From: Rhizophagus prolifer
Lineage: Eukaryota > Glomeromycota > Glomeromycetes > Glomerales > Glomeraceae
Length of the DNA stretch: 20,208 bases
NCBI GenBank assembly: GCA_019425655.1
Contig: NQWY01025160.1
Coordinates: 1-20,208 of the forward strand
Direction: 5' to 3'
Part shown: positions 9,348 through 19,264 of the stretch, piece by piece
How positions within the stretch are numbered: position 1 is the first letter of the stretch
Layout of the letters: each line of letters starts with the position of its first letter
Made by a program: the position numbers and the translations under genes
The notes under the pieces: generated by a model
Told to the model about the DNA's origin: nothing
The model's input: the letters and a program-made list of their open reading frames with translations, nothing else
The model's database searches: none

Positions 9348-11061
9348 TCATGAGTTTGCGTGTACTAACGTCACTAGTACGGTGATGTCATCTACTTTAC
9401 TACAAATTGAAAAAAGTAAGGGATTAGAACTTGATAGAAATTAAGATATTTAATTTTAATAAAAAACAATTATTGTAAAGAATCTATCATCTCATTCAAA
9501 AAGAATATTATAAATGAAGATTCAAACATTAATTGGCTGGCAGAAGTCCCTAAAGATGCCTCGGAAAGCTACGATGAACCAAATAACAAATTTCACATTA
9601 TTTTTATACAAACCTACGTATGCAATTTACCAAAACATAAATATTTATACTCAAGTCAAGGTCTTCTTCGTAGTTCCAACTTTCTTGCTTGAATAAATTT
9701 TTGTATTCAGAAGTAAAAAACAAAGAGGAAGACGTCTTGACTATGCTGATAAATTGTAGCTTCCCGAGGCAACTTCTAAGAAATATTAACCGTAAAACCA
9801 GCAAACCTACAAAAAAAGAACCACAAAATATGCGAGCCCAACACCAACCAAAGAATCTAGTATAACACAGTCTTACCCTCCGATTCTAATTTCTCCATTT
9901 TGTTTTGCACTCTGTGAAAAAGGACTAATTCTTCTTGGATCTAAGGAAAATCGTCTTGCTGTATCAGTCAATCTTCTTGAAAGCCTTCTAACATGAGTCC
10001 GAAGCTTTTCAAGGTCCTTTTCACGAACCATACCATCATGACCCATAACATCATGAAGCTCTCTATTCACAATTTCAACTGCTTCATCGGCAAACACATT
10101 ATCAAAAAAACCATCAGTAGCTAGCAGGATAACATCGCCATCCTGAAGCTGATGACTAGTTTGTTGAGCATCACTTGGTTTGTCTTTAAAATAGAGCTTT
10201 TGGTTTGGGTAAGATTCAGGTACAATAGTTAATTGAAATGGACAATTAAAGAAATGCTGTTGTGATGGAGATTCATACAACAGTGCGCCATTACGAATTA
10301 AAATATAAGCTGAGTCGCCCAAAGTAGCTGCATTAAGGATTCCTGAAGACTTGGATAGTGAAAGTATACAGGCCGTTGAGCTTCCTAAGGGATCCCATTA
10401 CCTGCTTTGACTTTTCCACTCTTGATCAAGTTTTCGAAAGCTCCACTTAGTATCTGCTTAGCGTCTAATATGTCATCATAACCAGATGGAGCAATAAAAG
10501 GAGATAGATCAGGCGCATTGTCCTTTGCTACACTTGCAGCGTTATCCATTAATGCCCAAGAAAAATTTGCTGGATCTACACCCATCTTTTATATTTATTA
10601 TTAGGTTTATATAAACATCAACAATAAAAACAAAAAAAGGGATATGAAGAACTTTTGAGATACAATAAATAAACATAATATACCTGAGACCATCCACCAA
10701 CGCCGTCGGCCACCCCTAAAGCTACACCGTTATTTGTCCCAACGTAGAAAAAAGCGTCCTCTCCCGCATCAACTTTACCTGCTCTCATACGTTCTTTCCA
10801 CCATGGGTGTCCACTACCAGATATAGAATTTACAGTTTGTCGTTTTCTTTTGGGATGCCAAGACGCTGCTATCAAATAAGTGAAACCTTTTGTAGTGGTC
10901 AAGGGCAGACCAGTAACTCGTAAAGGATTACTATAAACAGTCTTTATATAAATTTGCTGGTTAATAGCAAGACGGAGGGTTTGAGAAGCGCTAGAAAGGA
11001 GGCGGTTGGAAAGTGCAGGAAAAACTCCGGGACGATAAAAAGGTGATATAGAAGACGACAT
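9348..11061 (-). CDS. PTC7: Ptc7-like mitochondrial PP2C protein phosphatase
   Basis: PP2C-type Ser/Thr phosphatase of the Ptc7 family; in yeast Ptc7 is mitochondrial and acts on the coenzyme Q enzyme Coq7. Exons (minus): 11061-10684, 10585-10402, 10384-9877, 9399-9348; 373 aa. The first ATG starts a Ser/Arg/Leu-rich, acid-poor N terminus that fits a mitochondrial presequence. Motifs in order: DAGEDAFF and GVADGVGGW (metal-binding Asp/Gly), MGVDPANFSW, KAGSSTACIL, LGDSAYILIRNG, DGDVILLATDGFFDNV, and KVDDITVLV with the last metal-binding aspartates. The GSSTAC motif is split by a 17-nt intron, and the KVDDIT motif sits alone in a 52-nt last exon after a 477-nt intron. The gene is divergent from Rab5 across 493 bp. 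The family assignment is secure; mitochondrial location is inferred. Confidence 0.93.
9400..9876 (-). other. Last Ptc7 intron, 477 nt
   Basis: Runs from donor GTAAGA (after IRIGG) to acceptor atttgtag (before T AAA GTA GAT GAC). It is the longest intron in the window. Short open frames inside it show no family resemblance. Retention would put TAA directly after IGG, removing KVDDIT. Confidence 0.85.
10385..10401 (-). other. 17-nt intron splitting the Ptc7 GSSTAC motif
   Basis: gtaatgggatcccttag interrupts AAA GCA G|GA AGC TCA ACG GCC TGT. Removal gives KVKAGSSTACIL, the invariant Ptc7/PP2C block, and keeps frame into LGDSAY. Reading through gives GNGIP and then TAG. There is no room for a longer canonical intron without deleting conserved residues on one side. 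Confidence 0.85.
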
Positions 11062-11554
11062 TATAAACAAAAAATTTATTGAATAGAAATTATTTGGGTA
11101 AAGATAACAAAAAAAAGAAAAAGTGATTGGTACTGCGATTGCGATTTTTGCGGAGGGTTAGCTTCTATATATGAAAAGTTTGCTCGAACTGTTATTATTT
11201 AATGAATAAATATGATATTAGATAACTTTTTTTATAATTTTTTTTAGATCGAGCAAAACAAAAAATGGTTATAAAAATTCTTTGCGGCGTTCTAGCCCCA
11301 AAGGCATTTATGTTTTTTCAGATGAAAGAAGATGAAATGACTAATGACGATAGGAAGAATTAGATATTGGTTTTAGCGCACATGTACTGATGCCGAATGC
11401 CGCCGATTCAATATAATTCTATTATTCAATATAATCTACATTGTATAACCACCAAATAACTTGGAAATATCATAGTACACTCGTTTTTTATATACTATTT
11501 TATTCTTTATAATAACTCCTAAAGTATTCTTTTACCTTTAATAAATAATTAGTG
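11062..11554. promoter_or_regulatory. Shared divergent promoter region, Ptc7 / Rab5
   Basis: 493 bp separate the two start codons, so both promoters must lie here. A 12-bp direct repeat (attcaatataat) occurs at 11406-11417 and 11424-11435. No recognised transcription-factor site was identified with confidence. Confidence 0.5.
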
Positions 11555-13046
11555 ATGTCAACCACAAATAACAGACAAAACGCTCAGGCTTCTGGCAAAT
11601 TGTACCAATTCAAACTTGTTCTATTAGGTATGGCGAATTTTCAGCAGACACAATAGCTTACGATCGTAAGCTTCATTTACCAAATCTTTACAGTTTTTGG
11701 TTTTGACTTTTTGGCTTATGTTGACATACTTTCATTTTTTTTTAATTTTATTCTGTCACTCTAGGCGAATCAGCAGTCGGCAAATCAAGGTTGGTTTTTG
11801 TATTAGGGATATTCACGCGAGTATTTCGTTGAATGAACTTCAACACGATAGAAATTATCTCATTTTCTTTGTATACCCAGTTTTTATACCGTTTATATTC
11901 AGATACTTTATTTTGGATGTTTGGACGATATAGCATTTCAAGCTAAGATGTAATCAGAAAATGCAAAGTTAATATTACTAATCATTTTTGTTCTTTTTCA
12001 TGTTTCAATCAGCTTGGTATTGCGTTTTGTTAAAGACCAATTCGACGACTACAGGGAAAGTACTATTGGAGGTAAGGTTTATTGTAATATGTTCTTTATT
12101 TTTAAAAAGGTTTTATTTATGTCTTGTTTTATTCGTACCGAAAGCTGCGTTTCTCACGCAGACAATTAGTTTAGATGATAATACAACGGTAAAATTTGAA
12201 ATCTGGTAATTTAATTATCTATATTTATATCTCATACTCATGTGATTTGTTGCAAACGCTAATCAAAACGTTTACACGTATCGAATTTCCTTTTAGGGAT
12301 ACAGCAGGTCAAGAACGTTATAAGGTGACATTTTTGGAGAAATGAGATTTCGTGTTTTTACGTGTATTAAATATCGTAGTATAAATAATTTAACTAGAAA
12401 TCTTCATAACACGCGTTATAGAGCTTGGCACCAATGTATTACAGAAATGCAAATTGTGCGGTAGTTGTATATGATATAACTCAACCTGTATGTATTATAT
12501 ATTTACTGTATTCACATATTTGATATAATGTTTACGATTAATCCGTATTATATAAATTATTGTTCAGTCTTCTCTGGATAAAGCGAAATCATGGGTAAAA
12601 GAATTGCAAAGACAAGCTGATCCGAATATTGTCATTGCACTTGCTGGTAATAAGAGTGATTTGAGTTCTCGCCGGGCAATTGATTCTGAGGTAATATATT
12701 TAACTGTAATACATTTAATAATTTTAATTCACTAATCATTTTTACCTTTAAAAAGGAGGCTCAGGCTTATGCAACAGACACCGGTCTTTTGTTTTTTGAG
12801 ACATCTGCAAAGACAGCTATTAATGTCAATGAATTATTTACATCAATAGGTATGAATAAATAAAATCTTTATTTAGATGTATTTCTAAGCTTTTGTTTCA
12901 TGTGTACGATTTTTTTTTGTCACTTTAAAGCGAAGAAAATGCCACTTGACCAATTAGCTGCTAATTCACGTGGACGAGGTTCTGGTTTGAAACAAAGAGG
13001 AGTCGATTTGACAAGTCCAACACCAGCTAATAACTGCTCATGTTAA
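11555..13046 (+). CDS. Rab5/Vps21-family small GTPase
   Basis: Early-endosome Rab GTPase (Rab5 in animals, Vps21/Ypt51 in yeast), controlling endosome fusion and vacuolar sorting. Exons: 11555-11627, 11765-11789, 12013-12071, 12145-12205, 12297-12324, 12422-12487, 12568-12690, 12756-12849, 12931-13046; 214 aa, normal family length. G1 GESAVGKSS, switch I ESTIGAAFLTQ (the Rab5 signature), G3 [19 protein letters not shown]4 NKSD, G5 ETSAK. The C terminus NNCSC is a Cys-x-Cys geranylgeranylation signal. All eight introns are conventional (65-223 nt) with GT-AG ends, unlike the two genes carrying ultra-short introns to its left. The catalytic Gln of switch II is present, so an active GTPase is expected. 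Confidence 0.97.
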
Positions 13047-13404
13047 TGAAATTGTCAGGACTTTTCTTTGATACAGCAGTCATAATTGTAGAGCGAACTT
13101 TGAGCAACAATTATAATAAGTTCATTTTTTTTAGATTGATTTATTTTGACGTTGTCCCTTATTATATGTTATACTACCTTTATTTCGTTGTTCTTACTTT
13201 ATTGGATTTAGTTTACTTGATTGTTTTTAAGATTAAGTTCTTAAAATATTATATATTCCTCAACATATATTGTTTCTAAATCAAACAACTGAGACAATCT
13301 TTTATATAAAATTTTTTTTATATACAATGCAGCGCAACAGGCCATATATTATTACTACTGCAGTAAATATAAATCACCAAGTACATTTCATATTTGATTA
13401 GTCA
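13047..13404. other. Convergent 3' regions of Rab5 and kanadaptin-like gene
   Basis: These 358 bp lie between two facing stop codons and should hold both 3' UTRs. An open plus-strand frame at 13040-13279 is hydrophobic, T-rich and overlaps the Rab5 end; it is not credible as a gene. No RNA gene is visible. Confidence 0.55.
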
Positions 13405-16400
13405 TTAATATCCATACTTATCATTCAAAGCCGTCCTGCCATCACCTTAAATTTTAGATTGTAGACGTAAACGAAAAAATAAAAAATTATTATTAAATGT
13501 AACAGTGAAGGTTGTTTTTAATAATTTGTACCTGTTTGATCCTTAGGTGGTTCCCAAGCCGTAGCATCTTCAATTTCAAGTTCATTTAATTCTTCGGCTT
13601 TTCTTTGTTTTATTTCATATTCTTGAGGTGTCATTGGTATCATAGTTTTAATCCTTTTTTCCTTTTCATTATCAATTTCTTCCTTATCTGGAAAAATTTG
13701 TCTTTTTTGTGAAATTTTATTGTTTGAGGATTTTTTCAATGGCAGTGCAATTAGAGATAGATCGTTATCATCATCACTATGTTCAATATTAATTGAAGCC
13801 GGATTTTTAAACTTATCTGATGACGAGGTTGATGATGTATCTTGTGGTTTTTCCTGAGAAGTGTACAATAGAATTTATTACTTAATTTTTAGAAAAAGCA
13901 ATATATTTATTTATACACACATACCACATTCACATTAACTTTTGGCTCAATAATAGTCGCATTACTTTAGAAATTACCATAGAATTAGATTGTTTGAAAC
14001 TGTTCGAGAATATTGAAAATGATACTTATATTATAAAAAACATACGTGTTTGCAACATTTGATTTTGAAGGGGATGGCGCCATCGAACTACTTTGCATAA
14101 TATCAAAGGGTTTCGTAATTTCGATAAGTTTAGCGAGCCTTAGATCTTGCTAATAAGAGACAAAATTTTACCTATTAACAACTAATTGATGAATAATTTT
14201 ATTTTTTTTGTATATACTTTTAATAAGTCCCGTAATGTAGCTTCCAAGTTTGTTACTGATTCGCTATTTAAATCTTTATTTATTGTATTCATATAAGAAT
14301 CTAAATCATCTTCAGCTGCAATTATAGGAGATGACCTTTCTATTGTAAAAAGTTTGGTAAATATAAAAAAATATATAAATACTGAAATAAGCTATCTTAA
14401 TTTAACAACAATACCAAATTCTTTAGCATTAGATATTTTGCTTCGAATTTCATTTATTTTAATTGTAAGTTCCTCTCGTTGCCTTGTTAATGATTCATAT
14501 GTTTCTACTTTTTGTGGTTGTATTTTACGTAATTTTGCTCGCTCAGCTATGTTTTAAATTTACGAAAAAAAATCATATAAATAATTTTTTCTGAATACAA
14601 TATAGAAATTTTTCAATTACCTTGCCCTGTTCGCCTAACAATTCACGCATTCTTTTCTTTCTGGCAGCTATTTAAAAAATATTTTAATAATAATAAATTT
14701 AATTTAAGAGGTGAGGGTAACAATACTGGTACATAAATGCGTACAAGCTTCATCTTGACTTGCGCGCAAAAGACCAAGCATATCAAGCTTCTCACAAGAA
14801 TCTATGGCTGCTTGTCTTTCAGCATCCCTGTTAAAAATTTTTTGTTTGTCAAAGAATCTTTCTCCTCCAAAAAGCCAATTATGCTATAAATCATCACTAA
14901 CTTTCTCTTTGAACCACTTCCCAAACCATAAACAGGACCATATGCATCTTCAACACCTGGTAACCGGATTCTTTAGTAATTATAACTTGTTAGAATAAGA
15001 ACAATAAATAGAAAACATGGCTTTATATCAATACGAACCTGGCTGTAAAAGTACGTGAGTGTCCTGGTCCTTCTTGCTCACTTTCGAATTCCATATCATA
15101 ACCACGATTCTAAATAAACAAATATAAGTAAATTATATCCTCACGTGCCTTCAGCACTTATCAAATATTCTGGTAAGAGCGTTCTTAAAACAGAACAGGA
15201 GTCCAGGTTCTTATCGTAGACTGCAACTATATTAATTTACCACTTGATGAATAACTTTAGGAAAACTTATTTGTATAGGGGGGTCTAGGAAAAAGAATCT
15301 AAACCCTCAGTTCAAAATAAATTGTCCTTCTGGTAAAATCTATTTGTCACGTTTGTCACGCATATAAAATTTTTTTTTGTGGAGATGTACTAAATGTAAA
15401 TACCTCAAGCCAGTTTCTTAAAGCCTTTTTTGGATCTTTGTAATAATAAGCATTTTCGTCGCGTTTCCATAATTCTTTAGTGGCTGTTATATTCATCTCA
15501 CTTTCATCTTCTGCATCTTCTGCAAAACCCCTAAGGTAGAATTCAACACAAAGTAAATCTAGGAACTATGTTGTTGTTTATCTTGTCTATAATTTTCTAC
15601 CGTACCAAGTAACGCTGTTATTCTCCTCTACAGCTTTTGATATAGGCTTAGAAACTCGTACGGATTCCAAAGGTTCTGGTTGTGGTTCTTCGGGTCCTAA
15701 TAAAACATATGTCCGGGTGCTTTCTCCAAACTTCAACTGATCGCCAACACGAAGTTTTGTAAAATGTCGAGATGGTATTCTTTGTTTGTTTACTATAGTC
15801 CCATGGGCACTATCCAAATCATACAAGAAAATCTCGCCTTTTCGATTTTCGTTATTATACAAAAAATTCCATCAATTTACGAAAAAATTTAATTTATACA
15901 ATAATGATTTTTACCTTTACAATTAAATTGAATAATAGCATGATATCTAGAAATAGACTGAAGATACACAAATTATTTTAATTGTGTTTAAACAAAACCT
16001 AAATAAAATTATAATGTACCGGGTGCTCCATTGCAATATCACAAATTGGCAACAAATGCTAGATTTTTTTTTTTTTCAAATTCACACTTTTATAATTCAA
16101 GACAATTTACTCACCAAGTACAAGAAATTCTTTCGATGGAAAGTCTATAAATTCTAAACTAATACCATTCTTGATTATTTCAAAAGAACAGTTGTCTTTT
16201 GGTAAATCACTCCAATCAGGTTTTTCATATGGAACCGGCGGAGGAATTGGTAGAAACAATTGAACAGAACAAAACCGATCAATTTTGAAAAAAGAAAGTT
16301 GTTGCGAAAATTGAATTCATTGGGTTAATTACAATTTACTGGTAATGGAGCTTTGAATACTGGAAAAGAATTCGAAATCTCGGTTCGTTTATTATCAGAA

Positions 16401-16450
16401 CTTGTAACATCGGCTCGTTGTTTTGTCTCTTCATTATTATTATTTTCCAT
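13405..16450 (-). CDS. Kanadaptin (SLC4A1AP)-like FHA and dsRNA-binding-fold protein
   Basis: Homologue of kanadaptin, a nuclear protein with an FHA phosphothreonine-binding domain; its role in fungi is unclear. Sixteen exons (minus): 16450-16340, 16247-16122, 16058-16020, 15957-15915, 15837-15606, 15530-15404, 15109-15039, 14970-14902, 14827-14745, 14667-14621, 14541-14415, 14339-14218, 14149-14046, 13964-13925, 13853-13532, 13445-13405; 567 aa. Family marks in order: PYEKPDW; FHA core LPICDIAMEHPSISRYHA and YDLDSAHGTIVNKQRIP (~80-155); VTWGFAED; KDPKKALRNWLE; a dsRBD-like block (GHSRTFTARIRLPG to RKDAERQAAIDSCEKLDMLG); a Lys/Arg/Glu coiled region; DDLDSYM; ITKPFDI; and the C-terminal signature TGDGRTALNDKYGY. 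The usual FHA Gly-Arg is read as Leu-His because the in-phase donor GTACTT is used rather than the nearby GTGAGT. Intron 1 lacks an AG acceptor. Confidence 0.9.
15110..15403 (-). other. Long kanadaptin intron (294 nt)
   Basis: Lies between RNWLE and NRGYDMEF, both conserved in the family, with donor GTATTT and acceptor ttatttag. No gene or repeat was recognised inside. Confidence 0.85.
16248..16339 (-). other. Kanadaptin intron 1 without an AG acceptor
   Basis: Exon 1 ends FKAPLP with donor GTAAAT in phase 0, and exon 2 must begin before IPPPVPYEKPDW. The minus strand contains no AG dinucleotide from 16338 to 16212. The only in-phase join that makes family-like sequence ends the intron in CTACCA. 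The exon side also ends TTACCA, so ACCA is repeated at both borders. Confidence 0.5.
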
Positions 16451-16770
16451 TTTACAATTTATTCTACAAAATGCATTCGCATTTTTGTCATCTGTTATTC
16501 TACAAAATATTATACCCGATATTTTTTCACTGTTGACGTTAAATATTCCGAACTTTTCTCTTAGCGAAGATTTCAGGGGTGCGACAAATAGAGACCAAAC
16601 GTGTATAAAATCCTTATATTTTGTAAATTAATCAGATCACTTAAAAATAAATCCAAGTTAGACATCACACGTAGTGTGAACTACCCCAACTGAAAATGTA
16701 TCCGTGCGATGGGTCTGCTCGTCTGCTATTTTACAATAAGACCGATGTCATCAGGAGCGTTACTTTTGCC

Positions 16771-17228
16771 CCAAGAACATCACCAAAAAATTTCGGTAAC
16801 GTGAATTGTACTTCAAAGTAAAAATATTACAGTTCACCCTCGCTACAGTGAAATTTTTATATAGTGATTCCCTCGCTATAATGAATTTAATTTCCAGCCC
16901 ATGTGATTAACTATAGTGAGGGTGAATATAAAATTTATTGAAAATTTTTTGCTAGGTAAACTAACAAGTTTTGAGGCTTTTCAATAATAAAGATTTATCG
17001 TTAAATTTCTAAATAACAGATAATTTATTCGGCTTATTTTAATAAAAAAAAACAAATAATAAATTTCATAAAGTGGAAAGGATCATAAGAAATATTTTAA
17101 ATAAATGTTTCTTTGGATTTTTTATTAAAACTACGAGTATTCTTAATTTAAAATTTTGTACAAAATAAATCTGACCAATAAAATTCGTCAAGTCACGTTA
17201 CCGAAAATTTTTTGGCGGTGTTCTTAGG
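16771..17228. mobile_element. Non-autonomous DNA element with ~38-bp terminal inverted repeats
   Basis: The left repeat at 16771-16808 (core CAAAAAATTTCGGTAACGTGA) recurs inverted at 17189-17228, with about five differences or gaps over roughly 38 bp. The 458-bp interior is AT-rich and codes for nothing, as expected of a MITE. I could not identify a convincing target-site duplication, so the exact ends and superfamily are uncertain. Confidence 0.65.
16830..16930. mobile_element. Pogo/Tigger-like palindromic MITE remnant nested in the element
   Basis: CAGTTCACCCTCGCTACAGT at 16830-16849 is mirrored by ACTATAGTGAGGGTGAA at 16910-16926. A third, palindromic copy (TATAGTGA-ttccc-TCGCTATA) lies at 16860-16880. 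The CAGT...CCCTCGCTATA wording resembles terminal repeats of pogo/Tigger-type Tc1-mariner elements. The right terminal CTG is degraded, so this is a decayed copy about 100 bp long. Confidence 0.55.
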
Positions 17229-17554
17229 TATCATAGTTAGTGGTGCTGGTAAGATAATTCCCTTAAAACTTTCTTGGCACTTATAAATTATATTACCATG
17301 ATAAGATAATAATAACACTTACATCTCACCATTGAAGCCATAGAAGGAAAAAAGATAAGGTAAAAAAACATCTCGTGAAAAACCACCTTGAATTGTATCA
17401 CCTTATTTTCTTCCTGCACAGTACATATACATGTGCAATATGCGAGTTAGGTTAGTCACACGAAAGTAAATTTTGCGTCAAAGTACGCGAAAAAAAGTAA
17501 GTTTGTAATACAAAAAAAATGGAATAAAAAGGCGCGATTTTTATCAAGATCAAC

Positions 17555-17562
17555 TGACGTCA
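17555..17562. promoter_or_regulatory. CRE/ATF-type palindrome TGACGTCA
   Basis: A perfect TGACGTCA, the binding site of CREB/ATF-type bZIP factors, lies 355 bp upstream of the Nur1-like ATG. A GGCGCG box is about 20 bp further upstream. One 8-bp match can be chance; its promoter location is the only support. Confidence 0.35.
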
Positions 17563-17916
17563 GCAACTTTTTTTAAGGTATATATATATAATTGATTTAC
17601 ATTTTCTTATTTGTTTTTTTCTTCCTATATTAGTTTTTTTTTCATTGAAAGTTATTTCCTTTCCTTCTTTATTTTAAATTTAGTTCTACACAAGTATTTC
17701 TTCAGCTACTTTCTTTATATTTACACGAATATTTCAATTTAGTCATTAGATCACAGTAAAGTTCTGTTGAAACTTATTTTTAGTCGATATAGTTGACAAA
17801 CTTTTTCGGTTAACACTATTTTGGACACCATAACAGATAACAATAATTATTCTGAAATTGCATACTAATTACGATATTGCTTCATAATCCTTCATTTATA
17901 TAATTAAATTTTCATT

Positions 17917-19264
17917 ATGCCAGAGCAGTCAGGAACTGGAGGAACAAGAATAATTCGATCACGTACAATATGGGAACGAATTAAAAGCTGGCCGATAGAT
18001 CGTATTAATAGGTTCGAGGAAGACTTTAAAACGAAGGATTGGGATGAATGGAACCAGGCTTCGAGGTATGCTTTTTAATTCACTTAACGCTGTTTACGCG
18101 ACTAGACCGATTTTACTGATAACACCATTGTGCCATTATAGTTGGTTTGCAGCTATTGGCCTAAATACTTTATCCATTGTGTTGCGGATTGGTCATTGGT
18201 TTGATGGTCCAAAATATGATCCTATACTTAACCCGTTTCGCAGTTCTTTAGCAGTTTGGGTATGTATGGATTCTTTACAAAATATTTTGTTTACGCGGCA
18301 TCGTCAATTAATAATTTTTAATTGCAGCTTTCTTTTTGTGAATGGACGTTATTTTCATTAAGCATGGTCAATGCTATTTATGTTTATTTATCTACAAAGA
18401 ATTATCATCTCTTTGAACATCGCCTAAATGTAATGGAATGTTAATAGTCTAAGAATATTATTGATGTTTATGTTTTGCATGATTGTGGTTATATAAATAA
18501 GTAACAATAAATTTTTTTCTTATTTAGGATCGACCAAAAAGTAATAATGTTCAAATGCAAGAAGTGGGTGAACCTATACCAGCATGGGCAGAAAGATACC
18601 CTGGTAAATTTTTGTAAGTTATTTTGAATAAAAAAATTGTTTTTTTTTTTTCAGTAGACGAACTTTCTTTTTAATTAAGAAGTGGTATTTTAGTTACCCT
18701 TTATTACAAGTTATATTTGAACATCCTGGATTTGACCCTAACAGTGAATGTGTTTGGGTGATAACTATGTGGTGCCCTTCTAGTTTTTGTTTAGATCTTT
18801 TCTGGTAATTATGAATGCAGTATTATTATTGTTTATGTTCTGAAGCTTAATTAAAAATTTTCATTTAGCTATTATTCTCCAGCTCAAGTTTTGATTCTTA
18901 ACTATTTGACCGGGGATAATTACTTTTACCTTTTGCCAGCGGCAGTAATCATTGGAATTCAAGTAAATATAAAATAATTATTATAAGTTACTCTTTGTTA
19001 ATTTGCTGCTCCCATTCTAATATTTTTATGCAGTTGAAAGTTCTCGTCAAGTTATACCAGTCTCTTATCAAAGACAGGCAAATAATATTCAATGAAGTTT
19101 ATAATGAATATACGGAGAAATTTGTCAATCCAAATTGTTTCGTCCACAAATACGAAGTCGGGATACAAACTGATGTTAACAGGCCATGGGATAAAATTAA
19201 TACTAACTCTAGATTAAAACAGAAACAAAAGAGCAAAAAAGAGATAATGGACAAAAATATTTAA
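17917..19264 (+). CDS. Nur1/Mug154-like inner nuclear membrane protein
   Basis: Member of the fungal Nur1/Mug154 family (DUF2418). Yeast Nur1 works with LEM-domain proteins and the Lrs4-Csm1 complex to tether rDNA and silent chromatin at the nuclear rim. Exons: 17917-18065, 18142-18259, 18328-18429, 18528-18613, 18694-18804, 18869-18962, 19034-19264; 296 aa. Features in order: an Arg-rich N terminus with FEEDFKTKDWDEWN; a first hydrophobic span (WFAAIGLNTLSIVLRIG); a second (CEWTLFSLSMVNAIYVYLS) followed by NYHLFEHRLN; WVITMWCPSSFCLDLFCYYS with SPAQVLILNYL (the best family signature); a further membrane span (YLLPAAVIIGIQLKVLV); then KDRQIIFNEVYNEYTEKF and the conserved VGIQTD. The C terminus is Lys-rich, a possible nuclear signal. 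All introns are GT-AG, 64-98 nt. The donor gtaagt at 18614 was chosen over GTAAAT ten bases earlier because it keeps the frame. Confidence 0.9.

Larger units (their letters stand above)
16451..17916. other. Long divergent intergenic region
   Basis: Nearly 1.5 kb lie between the kanadaptin-like and Nur1-like start codons. The left half contains the inverted-repeat element at 16771-17228 with a second inverted repeat nested inside it. A short hairpin (TCACAC-gta-GTGTGA, about 16666-16680) precedes it. The right half holds a CRE-type palindrome at 17555-17562, a TATATATATA run near 17580 and T-rich tracts, and presumably the Nur1 promoter and leader. No coding gene was found. Confidence 0.6.

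Noticed and set aside
9604-9804. Minus-strand open frame as a Ptc7 C-terminal exon
   Set aside because: It lacks the KVDDIT motif; the real last exon with KVDDITVLV is at 9348-9399, and this frame lies inside the intron.
10586-10683. A yeast-like retained PTC7 intron adding a membrane segment
   Set aside because: Intron 1 here is 98 nt, not a multiple of three, and reading through it ends at a stop, so it cannot mimic the in-frame yeast isoform.
14541-14626. A GC-AG intron in the kanadaptin gene
   Set aside because: The frame problem vanishes if the ordinary GTAATT donor at 14620 is joined to the CTGAG acceptor at 14542, giving a canonical in-phase intron.
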